The notes beneath the pieces are model-generated. The model was not told the DNA's origin. It made no database searches and saw only the letters and a program-made list of their open reading frames with translations. Below, in pieces: positions 16,186 through 25,435 of a DNA stretch of 64,000 nt (its first letter is position 1; each line of letters starts with the position of its first letter). The stretch is from Burkholderia sp. USMB20 (GTDB lineage Bacteria; Pseudomonadota; Gammaproteobacteria; Burkholderiales; Burkholderiaceae), in NCBI RefSeq assembly GCF_000949135.2, contig NZ_JTAN02000006.1, positions 1 through 64,000 on the forward strand. Reading direction: 5' to 3'. The translations under genes and the position numbers were made by a program.

Positions 16186-17793
16186 TTACATGCGGAACAC
16201 GCCGAAGCGCGTGTCGTCGATCGGCGCGTTCATCGACGCGGCGAGGCCGAGGCCCAGCACGTCGCGCGTCTGCGCGGGGTCGATCACGCCGTCGTCCCAC
16301 AAGCGCGCACTCGCGTAGTACGGATGCCCCTGGCGCTCGTACTGGTCGCGGATCGGCTGCTTGAATGCCTCTTCGTCCTCGGCCGACCACGCGCCGCCCT
16401 TTGCCTCGATGCCGTCGCGGCGCACGGTCGCGAGCACCGACGCCGCCTGCTCGCCGCCCATCACCGAGATCCGCGCGTTCGGCCACATCCACAGGAAACG
16501 CGGGCCGAACGCGCGGCCGCACATCCCGTAGTTGCCGGCGCCGAACGAGCCGCCGATGATCACCGTGAACTTCGGCACCTTCGCATTCGACACGGCCGTC
16601 ACCATCTTCGCGCCATGGCGCGCGATGCCTTCGTTCTCGTACTTGCGGCCGACCATGAAGCCCGTGATGTTCTGCAGGAACACGAGCGGAATCTTGCGCT
16701 GGCAGCACAGCTCGATGAAATGCGCGCCCTTCACGGCCGATTCGGAGAACAGGATGCCGTTGTTCGCGACGATCCCGACCGGATGGCCCCAGATGTGCGC
16801 GAAGCCCGTGACGAGCGTCGTGCCGAAGCGCGCCTTGAATTCGTCGAACTCCGAATCATCGACGATGCGCGCGATCACCTCGCGCACGTCGAACGGCTTG
16901 CGCGTGTCGACCGGAATCACGCCGTACAGGCTCTTCGCGTCGTAGCGCGGCGGCTTCGGTTCGCGCAGCGCCACCGGCGACGCGATCTTCGGCGCGAGGT
17001 GATCGACGATGTTGCGCGCGATCGACAGCGCATGCGCGTCGTTCTGCGCGAGGTGGTCGGCCACGCCCGACAGGCGCGTGTGCACGTCGCCGCCGCCGAG
17101 ATCCTCGGCGCTCACTTCCTCGCCGGTCGCGGCCTTCACGAGCGGCGGGCCGCCGAGGAAAATCGTGCCCTGGTTCTTCACGATGATCGACTCGTCGCTC
17201 ATCGCCGGCACATACGCGCCGCCCGCCGTGCACGAGCCCATCACGACCGCGATCTGCGCGATCCCCGCCGCGGACATCGTCGCCTGGTTGAAGAAGATGC
17301 GGCCGAAGTGGTCGCGATCGGGAAACACGTCGTCCTGGTTCGGCAGGTTCGCGCCGCCCGAATCGACGAGATACACGCACGGCAGCCGGTTTTCCGCGGC
17401 GATTTCCTGCGCGCGCACGTGCTTCTTCACGGTCATCGGGTAGTAGGTGCCGCCCTTGACCGTCGCGTCGTTGCACACGATCACGCACTCGCGGCCCGCG
17501 ATCCGGCCGATGCCGGTGATCACGCCCGCGCCCGGCGCGTCGTCGTTGTACATGCCGTTCGCCGCGAGCTGCGACAGCTCGAGGAACGGCGCACCCGGAT
17601 CGAGCAGTTGCGCGATGCGGTCGCGCGGCAGCAGCTTGCCGCGCGACAGGTGCTTGTCGCGCGCGGCCGGGCCGCCGCCTTGCGCGAGCTGTTCGATCTT
17701 CGCGCGCAGGTCGGCGACGACCGCCTCCAGCGCCGCGGCGTTCGCGCGGAATTCTTCCGAACGCGGGTTCAGTTTCGATTCGATGATCGGCAT
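16186..17793 (-). CDS. liuB: Methylcrotonyl-CoA carboxylase, carboxyltransferase subunit
   Basis: The 535-residue protein is of the acyl-CoA carboxyltransferase (crotonase) superfamily. Visible are [54 protein letters not shown], and in the second half [31 protein letters not shown] and [16 protein letters not shown]. The length and the [18 protein letters not shown] block are typical of the MCC beta chain. It transfers CO2 from biotin on LiuD to 3-methylcrotonyl-CoA. It follows liuA by 31 bases. Confidence 0.95.
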   Translation of the reverse strand: MPIIESKLNPRSEEFRANAAALEAVVADLRAKIEQLAQGGGPAARDKHLSRGKLLPRDRIAQLLDPGAPFLELSQLAANGMYNDDAPGAGVITGIGRIAGRECVIVCNDATVKGGTYYPMTVKKHVRAQEIAAENRLPCVYLVDSGGANLPNQDDVFPDRDHFGRIFFNQATMSAAGIAQIAVVMGSCTAGGAYVPAMSDESIIVKNQGTIFLGGPPLVKAATGEEVSAEDLGGGDVHTRLSGVADHLAQNDAHALSIARNIVDHLAPKIASPVALREPKPPRYDAKSLYGVIPVDTRKPFDVREVIARIVDDSEFDEFKARFGTTLVTGFAHIWGHPVGIVANNGILFSESAVKGAHFIELCCQRKIPLVFLQNITGFMVGRKYENEGIARHGAKMVTAVSNAKVPKFTVIIGGSFGAGNYGMCGRAFGPRFLWMWPNARISVMGGEQAASVLATVRRDGIEAKGGAWSAEDEEAFKQPIRDQYERQGHPYYASARLWDDGVIDPAQTRDVLGLGLAASMNAPIDDTRFGVFRM

Positions 17794-17824
17794 CGACGGG
17801 GCTCCGTTCGCGTGACGTGGGGCG

Positions 17825-19006
17825 TTACATCGTTTCCGCGAACAGCTCGCGGCCGATCAGCATCCGGCGGATCTCGCTCGTGCCGGCGCCGATCTCGTAG
17901 AGCTTCGCGTCGCGCCACAGACGGCCGACCGGGTATTCGTTGATGTAGCCGTTGCCGCCGAGGATCTGGATCGCCTCGCCGGCCATCCACGTCGCCTTCT
18001 CGGCCGTGTAGAGGATCACGCCCGCGCAGTCCTTGCGCACCTGGCGGATGTGGTCGCTGCCCGCCGAGTCGAGATGGCGGCCGACCGCGTACAGGTACGC
18101 GCGGCACGCCTGGAACGTGGTGTACATGTCGGCGACCTTGCCCTGGATCAGCTGGAATTCGCCGATCGACTGGCCGAACTGCTTGCGGTCGTGGATATAC
18201 GGCACCACCGCGTCGAGACACGCGGCCATGATGCCCGTCGGGCCGCCCGACAGCACCGCGCGTTCGTAGTCGAGGCCGCTCATCAGCACCTTCACGCCGC
18301 CGTTGAGCTGGCCGAGGATGTTCTCCTCCGGCACCTCGACGTCCTGGAACACGAGTTCGCCCGTGTGCGACCCGCGCATGCCGAGCTTGTCGAGCTTCTG
18401 CGCGACCGAGAAGCCCTTCATCCCCTTCTCGACGATGAACGCGGTGATGCCGCGCGGGCCGGCGTCGAGGTCCGTCTTCGCGTAGACGACGAGCGTGTCG
18501 CAGTCGGGGCCGTTGGTGATCCACATCTTCGTGCCGTTGAGCACGTAACGGTCGCCGCGCTTGTCCGCGCGCAGCTTCATGCTGACGACGTCGGAGCCCG
18601 CGTTCGGCTCGCTCATCGCGAGCGCGCCGATGTGTTCGCCCGACACGAGCTTCGGCAGGTACTTCTGCTTCTGCGCGTCGGTGCCGTTGCGGTGGATCTG
18701 GTTCACGCACAGGTTCGAGTGCGCGCCGTACGACAGGCCGATCGACGCCGATGCGCGCGAGATCTCCTCCATCGCGACCATGTGCGCGGTATAGCCCATG
18801 TTCGCGCCGCCGTATTCCTCGGCCACCGTCATGCCGAGCACGCCGAGATCGCCGAACTTCTTCCACAGATCCATCGGAAACTGGTCGGTGCGGTCGACCT
18901 CCGCCGCGCGCGGCGTGATTTCCTTCGCCGCGAACGTCGCGACGGCGTCGCGCAGCATCTCGATGTCCTCACCGAGCATGAATTGCACACCGGGCAGGTT
19001 GATCAT
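17825..19006 (-). CDS. liuA: Isovaleryl-CoA dehydrogenase
   Basis: The 393-residue product starts at ATG 19006, behind a strong GGAGGAGA ribosome site; the longer frame to 19072 is not needed. It is an FAD acyl-CoA dehydrogenase: [51 protein letters not shown], and the catalytic Glu region [10 protein letters not shown] in the order typical of isovaleryl-CoA dehydrogenase. The C-terminus has [20 protein letters not shown]. It starts leucine/isovalerate catabolism by making 3-methylcrotonyl-CoA. It is the first gene of the operon, divergent from the TetR gene at 19178. Confidence 0.95.
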   Translation of the reverse strand: MINLPGVQFMLGEDIEMLRDAVATFAAKEITPRAAEVDRTDQFPMDLWKKFGDLGVLGMTVAEEYGGANMGYTAHMVAMEEISRASASIGLSYGAHSNLCVNQIHRNGTDAQKQKYLPKLVSGEHIGALAMSEPNAGSDVVSMKLRADKRGDRYVLNGTKMWITNGPDCDTLVVYAKTDLDAGPRGITAFIVEKGMKGFSVAQKLDKLGMRGSHTGELVFQDVEVPEENILGQLNGGVKVLMSGLDYERAVLSGGPTGIMAACLDAVVPYIHDRKQFGQSIGEFQLIQGKVADMYTTFQACRAYLYAVGRHLDSAGSDHIRQVRKDCAGVILYTAEKATWMAGEAIQILGGNGYINEYPVGRLWRDAKLYEIGAGTSEIRRMLIGRELFAETM

Positions 19007-19048
19007 GTCTCCTCCGTTTCCAGAAAGTGGGTCGCACGCGCCGATTTC

Positions 19049-19061
19049 TGAGTTTCGCTCA
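19049..19061. promoter_or_regulatory. Operator-like palindrome 1 upstream of liuA
   Basis: TGAGTTTCGCTCA lies inside a longer near-palindrome, CCGATTT...AAATCGG (19041-19067), about 45 bases before the liuA start. It shares the TGAGT...CTCA plan with the site at 19151, so both probably bind the divergent TetR regulator. Confidence 0.6.
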
Positions 19062-19150
19062 AATCGGATCAATGCGTCGATTCATTAAGCCAATACAGCG
19101 GAAATTTTGCACAGTTTCGCGCCTCGTCCGGCTTGCCGTCAATAGTTTTT

Positions 19151-19163
19151 TGAGTGACACTCA
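19151..19163. promoter_or_regulatory. Operator-like palindrome 2, upstream of the TetR gene
   Basis: TGAGTGACACTCA is a perfect palindrome of 6-base arms around one A, 14 bases before the regulator's start. It suggests autoregulation and joint control of the liu operon. Confidence 0.65.
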
Positions 19164-19177
19164 GATATCATTGCGAG

Positions 19178-19924
19178 ATGACAGCCGCTACCGCCGACAC
19201 CATGACCGCCACCGCCAAAGCCGATCGCGCCGAGCCGTCGCGCGCCCCCGCCGGGCGCAAGTCCCAGCAGCGCGTGCAGGACATCCTGCGCGCCGGCCGC
19301 GAAGTGTTCGCCGAAAAGGGCTACGAGCATGCGACGGCCGCCGAGATCGCGCAGCGCGTCGGCGTGTCGGAGGCGACGGTGTTCAGCTACTTCCGCGGCA
19401 AGCGCGAGCTGTGCGCGCGTGTGATCGCCGACTGGTACGACGAAATCATTGCCGCGTTCGAACTCGGGATGCCGCAGGACGCGCCGGTGCAACAGCAGTT
19501 CGCGTTCATCGTGCGCACGCACTTGCGGCTGATGCTGGTGAACGGCACGGGGCTGTGCGCGCTGGTGCTGTCGGAGGGGCGTGCGAAGCAGCATGCGCTG
19601 AGCGACGAGCTCACCGCGCTGCAGCGCCGCTACACGGCGCCGCTGATGGACGTGCTCGCGCGCGGCCAGGCGGCCGGGCAGGTGCGCCGCGACATGCCGC
19701 TGAGCCTGCTGCGCTCGATGGTGTTCGGGCCGATCGAGCACGTGCTGTGGGATGCGATCCTCGGGCACCGCAAGCTCGATACGGAAACGACGGCCACGCA
19801 GCTGATCGACATGCTGTGGGCGGCCGTGCAGCCGCCCGCGCCGGAGCAGGCGGCGCTGGTGCGCTTCAGGAACGAAGTCGCGGAAGCGGTGCTGCGGCTG
19901 GAAGGCGAAGCGTCACGCGCGTGA
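19178..19924 (+). CDS. TetR-family regulator, probably of the liu operon
   Basis: The 248-residue product is chosen from ATG 19178; a start at 19154 would overlap the palindrome. The HTH is at about residues 30-75 (QQRVQDILRAGREVFAEKGY, TAAEIAQRVGVSEATVFSYF, RGKRELC), followed by an all-helical ligand domain. It is divergent from liuA with two matching palindromes between them, so local repression of leucine/isovalerate genes, relieved by an acyl-CoA intermediate, is the natural reading. TetR-type liu regulators (LiuQ) have been proposed in beta-proteobacteria; whether this is that orthologue I cannot confirm. Confidence 0.87.
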   Translation: MTAATADTMTATAKADRAEPSRAPAGRKSQQRVQDILRAGREVFAEKGYEHATAAEIAQRVGVSEATVFSYFRGKRELCARVIADWYDEIIAAFELGMPQDAPVQQQFAFIVRTHLRLMLVNGTGLCALVLSEGRAKQHALSDELTALQRRYTAPLMDVLARGQAAGQVRRDMPLSLLRSMVFGPIEHVLWDAILGHRKLDTETTATQLIDMLWAAVQPPAPEQAALVRFRNEVAEAVLRLEGEASRA

Positions 19925-19993
19925 CGCCGGCAGGCGGTGCGGCGCGCCTGGCGCCTTGCCGCATCACCTGCTCCATCGAGCCGAGTCCAACCG

Positions 19994-20482
19994 CTACGAT
20001 TCCTCGCTCACCCGCAGCGGCGCGCGGCTCTGCTCGTTATTCAGATGGACGAACTTGCGCAACAAGCGCATCAGTTCCTGCGAATCGTCCTCGCCCATGC
20101 CGTCGAACAGGCCAGCGCGCAATTCCTTCACCGACGGAATCAGGTGCGTGAGCAGCTCGACGCCCGCCGGCGTCAGCAGCAGGCGCCGCTGACGCCGCGG
20201 CAGCACTTCGCGGACGATCAATCCTTTCGCCTCGAGCCGGACCGCGAGATCGGCAGTGGTCGACGTGTCGAGCGCCACCCGCTGCGCGAGCGTCACCTGA
20301 TCGAGCCCCGGGCACTCGTAGAGCATCCGCAGGACCGCGTACTGCACCGGCGTCACGTCCCGGCCCAGCTTCTCGTAGAACATCGCGACTGCGATCTGGT
20401 GCGCGCGCCGGATCAGGTGCCCGGGCTCGTCGTACAGGTCGAGCGGGAAAACCGGCGTGTCGGCGGGATTCGTTTTTTCCAT
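19994..20482 (-). CDS. MarR-family regulator of the vanillate cluster
   Basis: The 162-residue product starts at ATG 20482. The winged-helix domain is at about residues 40-110: VTPVQYAVLRMLYECPGLDQ, TLAQRVALDTSTTADLAVRL, EAKGLIVREVLPRRQRRLLL. It is divergent from vanA, with a perfect ACTGAAT-CAC-ATTCAGT palindrome in the gap. Vanillate operons are often repressed by GntR-type VanR; a MarR-type regulator here is an alternative seen in some lineages. Vanillate or a related aromatic acid is the likely inducer (inference). Confidence 0.87.
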   Translation of the reverse strand: MEKTNPADTPVFPLDLYDEPGHLIRRAHQIAVAMFYEKLGRDVTPVQYAVLRMLYECPGLDQVTLAQRVALDTSTTADLAVRLEAKGLIVREVLPRRQRRLLLTPAGVELLTHLIPSVKELRAGLFDGMGEDDSQELMRLLRKFVHLNNEQSRAPLRVSEES

Positions 20483-20606
20483 GAATGAGTCGATGACATA
20501 GGCGGCGCACGCCGTTGCGTGCGCCGACGGCATGGCGCTGCCTCGCGCCATTTCCCGGGAAAACCAGTATACCGCTCGCCTTGCTCCAGCCAATCTCAAT
20601 GAGTAC

Positions 20607-20623
20607 ACTGAATCACATTCAGT
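20607..20623. promoter_or_regulatory. MarR-type operator palindrome before vanA
   Basis: ACTGAAT (20607-20613) and ATTCAGT (20617-20623) form a perfect inverted repeat around CAC, extended imperfectly by GTAC on both flanks. It lies between the divergent MarR gene and vanA, about 60 bases before vanA. Confidence 0.65.
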
Positions 20624-20680
20624 ACACGGAATGCCGAGTTGCCGCGTACCGGCGGCACCGCCCTGAAGGAGACGAACAAC

Positions 20681-21760
20681 GTGTTTCTCAAGAACGCTTG
20701 GTATGTGGCCTGCACGCCCGACGAGATCGACGGCAAGCCGCTGGGACGCAAGATTTGCAACGAATCGATGGTGTTCTACCGCGCGGCGGACGGCCGGGTC
20801 GCCGCGCTCGAGGATTTCTGCCCGCACCGCGGTGCGCCGCTGTCGCTGGGTTTCGTGCGTGACGGCGTGCTCGTGTGCGGCTATCACGGGCTGGAAATGG
20901 GCTGCAACGGCAAGACGGCCGGCATGCCGGGCCAGCGCGTCGGCGGCTTCCCGCCGATCCGCAGCTTTCCGGTGGTCGAACGGTACGGATTCGTGTGGGT
21001 CTGGCCGGGCGACGCGTCCGAAGCCGATCCCGCGAGGCTGCCCGCGCTGCAGTGGGCCGAAGATCCGGCCTGGGCACACGGCGGCGGCCTGTATCACATC
21101 CGTTGCGACTACCGGCTGATGATCGACAACCTGATGGACCTCACGCACGAGACTTACGTGCATGCAACGAGCATCGGCCAGAAGGAAATCGACGAAGCCG
21201 CGCCGAAGACCACCAGCAATGGCGACGAAGTCGTCACCAGCCGCTTCATGGAGAACGTGATGCCGCCGCCGTTCTGGCGGATGGCGCTGCGCGGCAACGG
21301 CCTCGCCGACGACGTGCCGGTCGACCGCTGGCAGATCTGCCGCTTCACGCCGCCGAGCCACGTGATGATCGAAGTGGGCGTCGCGCATGCGGGCCACGGC
21401 GGCTACGACGCGCCGGCGGAGCTGAAGGCGTCGTCGATCGTGGTCGACTTCATCACACCGGAGACGGACACCTCGATCTGGTACTTCTGGGGGATGGCGC
21501 GCAACTTCCGGCCCGACGATCACGCGCTGACCGCCGAGATCCGCGAAGGCCAGGGCAAGATCTTCGCCGAGGATCTCGAGATGCTCGAGCGCCAGCAGCT
21601 CAACCTCGAGCAGTGGCCGGAGCGCAAGCTGCTCAAGCTCAACATCGACGCCGGCGGCGTGCTGTCGCGCAAGGTGATCGAGCGGCTGCTCGCCGAGGAA
21701 AATGCGGCGAGCCCGCAACGGCCCGTGATTCCGGTCGCGCAGATCAAGGAGGCGTCATGA
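20681..21760 (+). CDS. vanA: Vanillate O-demethylase oxygenase subunit
   Basis: The 359-residue product is chosen from GTG 20681 (VFLKNAWYVACTPDEI), with AAGGAG nine bases upstream; the TTG at 20639 adds a non-family tail. The Rieske centre is Cys47-Pro-His49 and Cys66-Gly-Tyr-His69. The mononuclear iron site is in DNLMDLTHETYVH. It demethylates vanillate to protocatechuate and formaldehyde using electrons from VanB. Its stop overlaps the vanB start (ATGA). Length and motifs fit the family. Confidence 0.93.
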   Translation: MFLKNAWYVACTPDEIDGKPLGRKICNESMVFYRAADGRVAALEDFCPHRGAPLSLGFVRDGVLVCGYHGLEMGCNGKTAGMPGQRVGGFPPIRSFPVVERYGFVWVWPGDASEADPARLPALQWAEDPAWAHGGGLYHIRCDYRLMIDNLMDLTHETYVHATSIGQKEIDEAAPKTTSNGDEVVTSRFMENVMPPPFWRMALRGNGLADDVPVDRWQICRFTPPSHVMIEVGVAHAGHGGYDAPAELKASSIVVDFITPETDTSIWYFWGMARNFRPDDHALTAEIREGQGKIFAEDLEMLERQQLNLEQWPERKLLKLNIDAGGVLSRKVIERLLAEENAASPQRPVIPVAQIKEAS

Positions 21761-22722
21761 GCGCCGCGACGCTGACGGTTCGCGTGGCCCGCAAGTGGCA
21801 GGAAGCGCGCGACATCTGCGGCTTCGAATTCGTCAGCGATGACGGTTCGCCCCTGCCGCGCTTCGACGCCGGCGCCCATATCGACGTGCATCTGCCGGGC
21901 GGCCTCGTGCGCCAGTACTCGCTGTGCAACCACCCGGAGCACGGCGATCGCTACCAGATCGCGGTGCTGCGCGATGCCGAGGGCCGCGGCGGGTCGCGCG
22001 CGATTCACGACGAAGTCCGGCAAGGCGATACCGTGCGGATCGGCATGCCGCGCAATCAGTTCCCGCTCGCGCCCGACGCCCCGCACCACCTGTTGCTCGC
22101 CGGCGGAATCGGCGTGACGCCGATCCTCAGCATGGCCGAACGGCTGTTCTCGTCCGGCCTGCCGTTCGACATGCACTACTGCGCGCGTTCGACCGATCGC
22201 ATGGCCTTCGTCGAGCGGATCAACGCTGCCGGGTTCCATGACCGCGTCCGCTTCCACGTCGACGACGGCGACCCCGCGCAACGCTTCGACCTCGCCGCGG
22301 TGCTCGCCGCCGCGCCGGACGGCACGCACCTGTACGTATGCGGCCCGCGCGGCTTCATGGATGCGGTGCTGAACGCCGCGCGCGAGCGCAACTGGGCCGA
22401 AGCGCGGCTGCACTACGAGTTCTTCGGCGGCGCGGTTGCGTCGTCCGGCGCGGATCGCGCGTTCCAGGTCCGGATCGCGAGCAGCGGCAAGGTGATCGAC
22501 GTGCCGGCCGAATGCACGGTCATCGCGGCGCTGGCGGCCAACGGCATCGACGTGCTGACGTCGTGCGAACAAGGCGTATGCGGCACCTGCATGACGCGCG
22601 TGCTCGAAGGCGAGCCCGATCATCGCGATTCGTATCTGACGGAAGCGGAACAAGCGGCCGGCGATCAGTTCATGCCGTGCTGCTCCCGCTCGCGAAGCGA
22701 CCTGCTGGTCCTCGATCTGTAG
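21757..22722 (+). CDS. vanB: Vanillate O-demethylase reductase subunit
   Basis: The 321-residue product starts at ATG 21757 and overlaps the vanA stop by four bases, indicating translational coupling. Order: flavin-binding barrel (GAHIDVHLPGGLVRQYSLCN, with RQYSL as flavin motif), NADH-binding domain (HHLLLAGGIGVTPILSMAE, YVCGPRGFMD), and C-terminal plant-type 2Fe-2S domain (CEQGVCGTC, distal Cys in FMPCCSR). It passes electrons from NADH to VanA, and possibly also to the Rieske protein encoded next. Confidence 0.93.
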   Translation: MSAATLTVRVARKWQEARDICGFEFVSDDGSPLPRFDAGAHIDVHLPGGLVRQYSLCNHPEHGDRYQIAVLRDAEGRGGSRAIHDEVRQGDTVRIGMPRNQFPLAPDAPHHLLLAGGIGVTPILSMAERLFSSGLPFDMHYCARSTDRMAFVERINAAGFHDRVRFHVDDGDPAQRFDLAAVLAAAPDGTHLYVCGPRGFMDAVLNAARERNWAEARLHYEFFGGAVASSGADRAFQVRIASSGKVIDVPAECTVIAALAANGIDVLTSCEQGVCGTCMTRVLEGEPDHRDSYLTEAEQAAGDQFMPCCSRSRSDLLVLDL

Positions 22723-22770
22723 ACGGACCGCCCGATACGCGGCGGCCAACCACAATACTGGAGACGATCA

Positions 22771-23832
22771 ATGGAACGACCTGCCCAGGCCCCCATCAGT
22801 ACTGCTCAATTCCCGGTCGACCGATGGTGGGTCGCCGCGCTGTCATCCGAACTGACGGACCGCCCCGTCGCCCGCACGCTGCTCGGCCGCCCGGTCGTCC
22901 TGTTCCGGTTGCCGTCCGGGGAAGTCGGCGCGCTGGAGGATCGCTGCTGCCACAAGTCGCTGCCGCTGTCGTGCGGCTCGCTCGAAGCGCGCGGCCTGCG
23001 CTGCGGCTATCACGGGCTGCTGTTCGACCGCGGCGGCACCTGCGTGGAGATTCCCGGGCAGGAACGCATTCCGGCGAAGGCATGCGTGGCGTCGTATCCG
23101 GTTCAGGAGCAGGACGCGATCGTATGGATCTGGATCGGCGCCGACGCGCACGCCAAACCGACCTGCGCGCCGCCGCGCTATGCGTTCCACACGGATCCGC
23201 AATACCGGTTCGGCGGCGGCCACTACCATTACGACGCGCCGTATCAGCTGATTCACGACAACCTGATGGACCTGAGCCACCTCGGCTACGTTCATCTGAA
23301 AACGATCGGCGGTAACGCGCCGCTGCATATGGGCGCGGAAACCCGCGTCAGCAGCGACGGCGACACGGTGACGCTGGTCCGCCGGATGCCGGCGTCCGAC
23401 CCGCCGCCGACCTACACGGCCGCGTGGCCGTTCACGGGCCGCGTCGACCGCTGGCAGGAAATCGAATTCCACGTGTCGCATATCCGGATCTGGACCGGCG
23501 CGATGGACGCCGGCACCGGCGACCTGCACGACCCGGCGCGCGGCGGTTTTCACATGCGCGGCTTCCACGGCATTACGCCCGAGTCGGAAACGACGACGCA
23601 CTACTTCTGGACCGTCGCGACCAATCCGCAACACGACGTCGAACGCATCGCGCGAACGGTCATCGAGCAATCCGCGGCGACGTTCGATGAAGACAAGACC
23701 GTGATCGAAGCGCAATACCGCAATCAGTTGCGGTTTCCGGACGGCCGCCAGATCGACATTCATGTCGACGCGGGCCCCAATCGCGCGCGGCGCGTGATCG
23801 AGCGGCTGCTGCTGCAGCCCGACCCCGCGTAA
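22771..23832 (+). CDS. Second Rieske aromatic oxygenase, VanA-like
   Basis: The 353-residue product starts at ATG 22771. The Rieske centre is Cys59-Cys-His61 and Cys78-Gly-Tyr-His81; the mononuclear site is in DNLMDLSHLGYVH. It belongs to the vanillate/toluene-sulfonate demethylase type but is clearly different from the vanA product (FRLPSGEVGALED, RCCHKSLPLS). It has no reductase of its own and follows vanB by 48 bases, so sharing VanB is likely. A different methoxylated or hydroxylated aromatic acid, such as a syringate-like substrate, is possible; the sequence does not decide. Confidence 0.88.
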   Translation: MERPAQAPISTAQFPVDRWWVAALSSELTDRPVARTLLGRPVVLFRLPSGEVGALEDRCCHKSLPLSCGSLEARGLRCGYHGLLFDRGGTCVEIPGQERIPAKACVASYPVQEQDAIVWIWIGADAHAKPTCAPPRYAFHTDPQYRFGGGHYHYDAPYQLIHDNLMDLSHLGYVHLKTIGGNAPLHMGAETRVSSDGDTVTLVRRMPASDPPPTYTAAWPFTGRVDRWQEIEFHVSHIRIWTGAMDAGTGDLHDPARGGFHMRGFHGITPESETTTHYFWTVATNPQHDVERIARTVIEQSAATFDEDKTVIEAQYRNQLRFPDGRQIDIHVDAGPNRARRVIERLLLQPDPA

Positions 23833-23988
23833 CCCTCGCGCCGGCGCGCGAACGACGCGAGCCGGCCGCGCTGGGCGTTCCCCGGGTTTGCCGTCAACCC
23901 ACGCATTCGCTTTCGCCCCATTCGCCGCTGTCGGCTTCGATTTCATCCCATTCGATTAGTCATACTATTTTTATCAAGGATCTTTGAC

Positions 23989-25332
23989 GTGAGCGAAAAT
24001 ATCCGCAATACGATCGACGCGTCCCCGATGAGCGCGTTCCAGACGATGGCGGTCACGGCCTGCGTCGTGCTGAACATGCTCGACGGCTTCGACGTGCTGG
24101 CCATCGCGTTTGCCGCGCCGCACCTGGCGGCCGAGTGGAAACTGAGCGGCAAGGAAATCGGCCTGCTGCTGAGCGCCGGGCTGGCCGGCATGGGGATCGG
24201 CTCGGTGCTGATCGCCCCGCTCGCCGACCGCGTCGGGCGCCGCCGCATCATCCTGCTCTGCCTCGCGGTGATCTCGACCGGCATGCTGGCCTGTGCGGCC
24301 ACGCACAGCACGTTGCAACTCGCCGTCGCGCGCGCCTATACGGGGCTCGGCATCGGCGGGATGCTCGCAAGCCTGACCGTCATCAGCGGCGAATACGCAT
24401 CGAACAAATGGCGCAGCGCCGCGATCGGCATGCAGTCGACCGGCTACGCGATCGGCGCCACCGCGGGCGGCGTTCTCGCCGGTTACCTCCTGTCGGTATG
24501 GGGATGGCGCAGCGTGTTCGCGTTCGGCGGCATCCTGACCTTGATGGCGATCCCGATGGTGCTCGCGCTGTTGCCGGAATCGCTCGACTTCCTGCTGGCG
24601 CGGCGTCCGGACGACGCGCTGCAGAAGATCAACCGCATCCTCGCGAGAATGAAGCGCGCGCCGATCGACGCGCTGCCGGCCGCGAGCGCATCCATCGACA
24701 CGGCGAGCCCCGCGTCAAGTTGGACAGCCGTGCTGCGCGCGCCGCTCACGCGCCGCACGATCGCGCTGTGGGTCGCATTCTTCCTTGTGATGGGCAGCTT
24801 CTATTTCGTCGTGAGCTGGACGCCGAAGCTGCTGGTCCAGGCCGGCCTGTCGGCCTCGCAGGGGGTGACGGGCGGCGTGCTGCTCAACCTCGGCGGCATC
24901 GCGGGCGCGTCGCTGTTCAGCCTGCTGTCGACCCGGTTCCGCCTGCGCAGCCTGCTGGGCGCGACGCTGTTGCTGGGCGGCGCATTGATGGTCGCGTTCG
25001 GCGCGAACACCGGCTCGCTCGGCACCGGGATGATCGTCGCGGTGTTCCTCGGCGCCGTGATCAACGCGTGCGTGGCCGGCATGTACGCGCTGTCGCCGAC
25101 GCCGTATCCCGCCGAGATCCGCACGACCGGCATCGGTCTCGCGGTCGGCATCGGACGCCTCGGCGCGATCCTATCGCCAATGACGGTCGGCGCGCTGCTG
25201 GACGACGGCTGGTCCGTGCCCCACCTCTATTTCGCGTTCCTCGTGCCGATGGCCGGCGCGGCGATCGCCGTCGCCGTGGCGGGCGCGCGTGTCGCGGCGC
25301 CGCACCGGCAACGCGATCCGGCGATCTCGTAA
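23989..25332 (+). CDS. MFS aromatic acid:H+ symporter (AAHS type)
   Basis: The 447-residue product starts at GTG 23989, with AAGGA upstream. It has 12 predicted membrane helices. N-terminal DGFDVLAIAFAAPHLAAEW matches the AAHS signature; ADRVGRRRIILL is the loop 2-3 MFS motif; a longer central loop falls between helices 6 and 7. The family brings benzoate-type acids in with protons (PcaK, BenK, VanK). Position after the demethylase genes points to vanillate or protocatechuate uptake. Confidence 0.88.
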   Translation: MSENIRNTIDASPMSAFQTMAVTACVVLNMLDGFDVLAIAFAAPHLAAEWKLSGKEIGLLLSAGLAGMGIGSVLIAPLADRVGRRRIILLCLAVISTGMLACAATHSTLQLAVARAYTGLGIGGMLASLTVISGEYASNKWRSAAIGMQSTGYAIGATAGGVLAGYLLSVWGWRSVFAFGGILTLMAIPMVLALLPESLDFLLARRPDDALQKINRILARMKRAPIDALPAASASIDTASPASSWTAVLRAPLTRRTIALWVAFFLVMGSFYFVVSWTPKLLVQAGLSASQGVTGGVLLNLGGIAGASLFSLLSTRFRLRSLLGATLLLGGALMVAFGANTGSLGTGMIVAVFLGAVINACVAGMYALSPTPYPAEIRTTGIGLAVGIGRLGAILSPMTVGALLDDGWSVPHLYFAFLVPMAGAAIAVAVAGARVAAPHRQRDPAIS

Positions 25333-25435
25333 CACGCGACAACCGCAATCCTGCCGATACCCGTCGGCATCCCGGTCGGGTCCGGGGCAAATAAAAAAAT
25401 CGATAAGTACATCTACATACTGTTTGGAGACAACC

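Noticed and set aside
20639-20680. Longer vanA start at TTG
   Set aside because: The extra residues are not family-like and the AAGGAG site points to GTG 20681.
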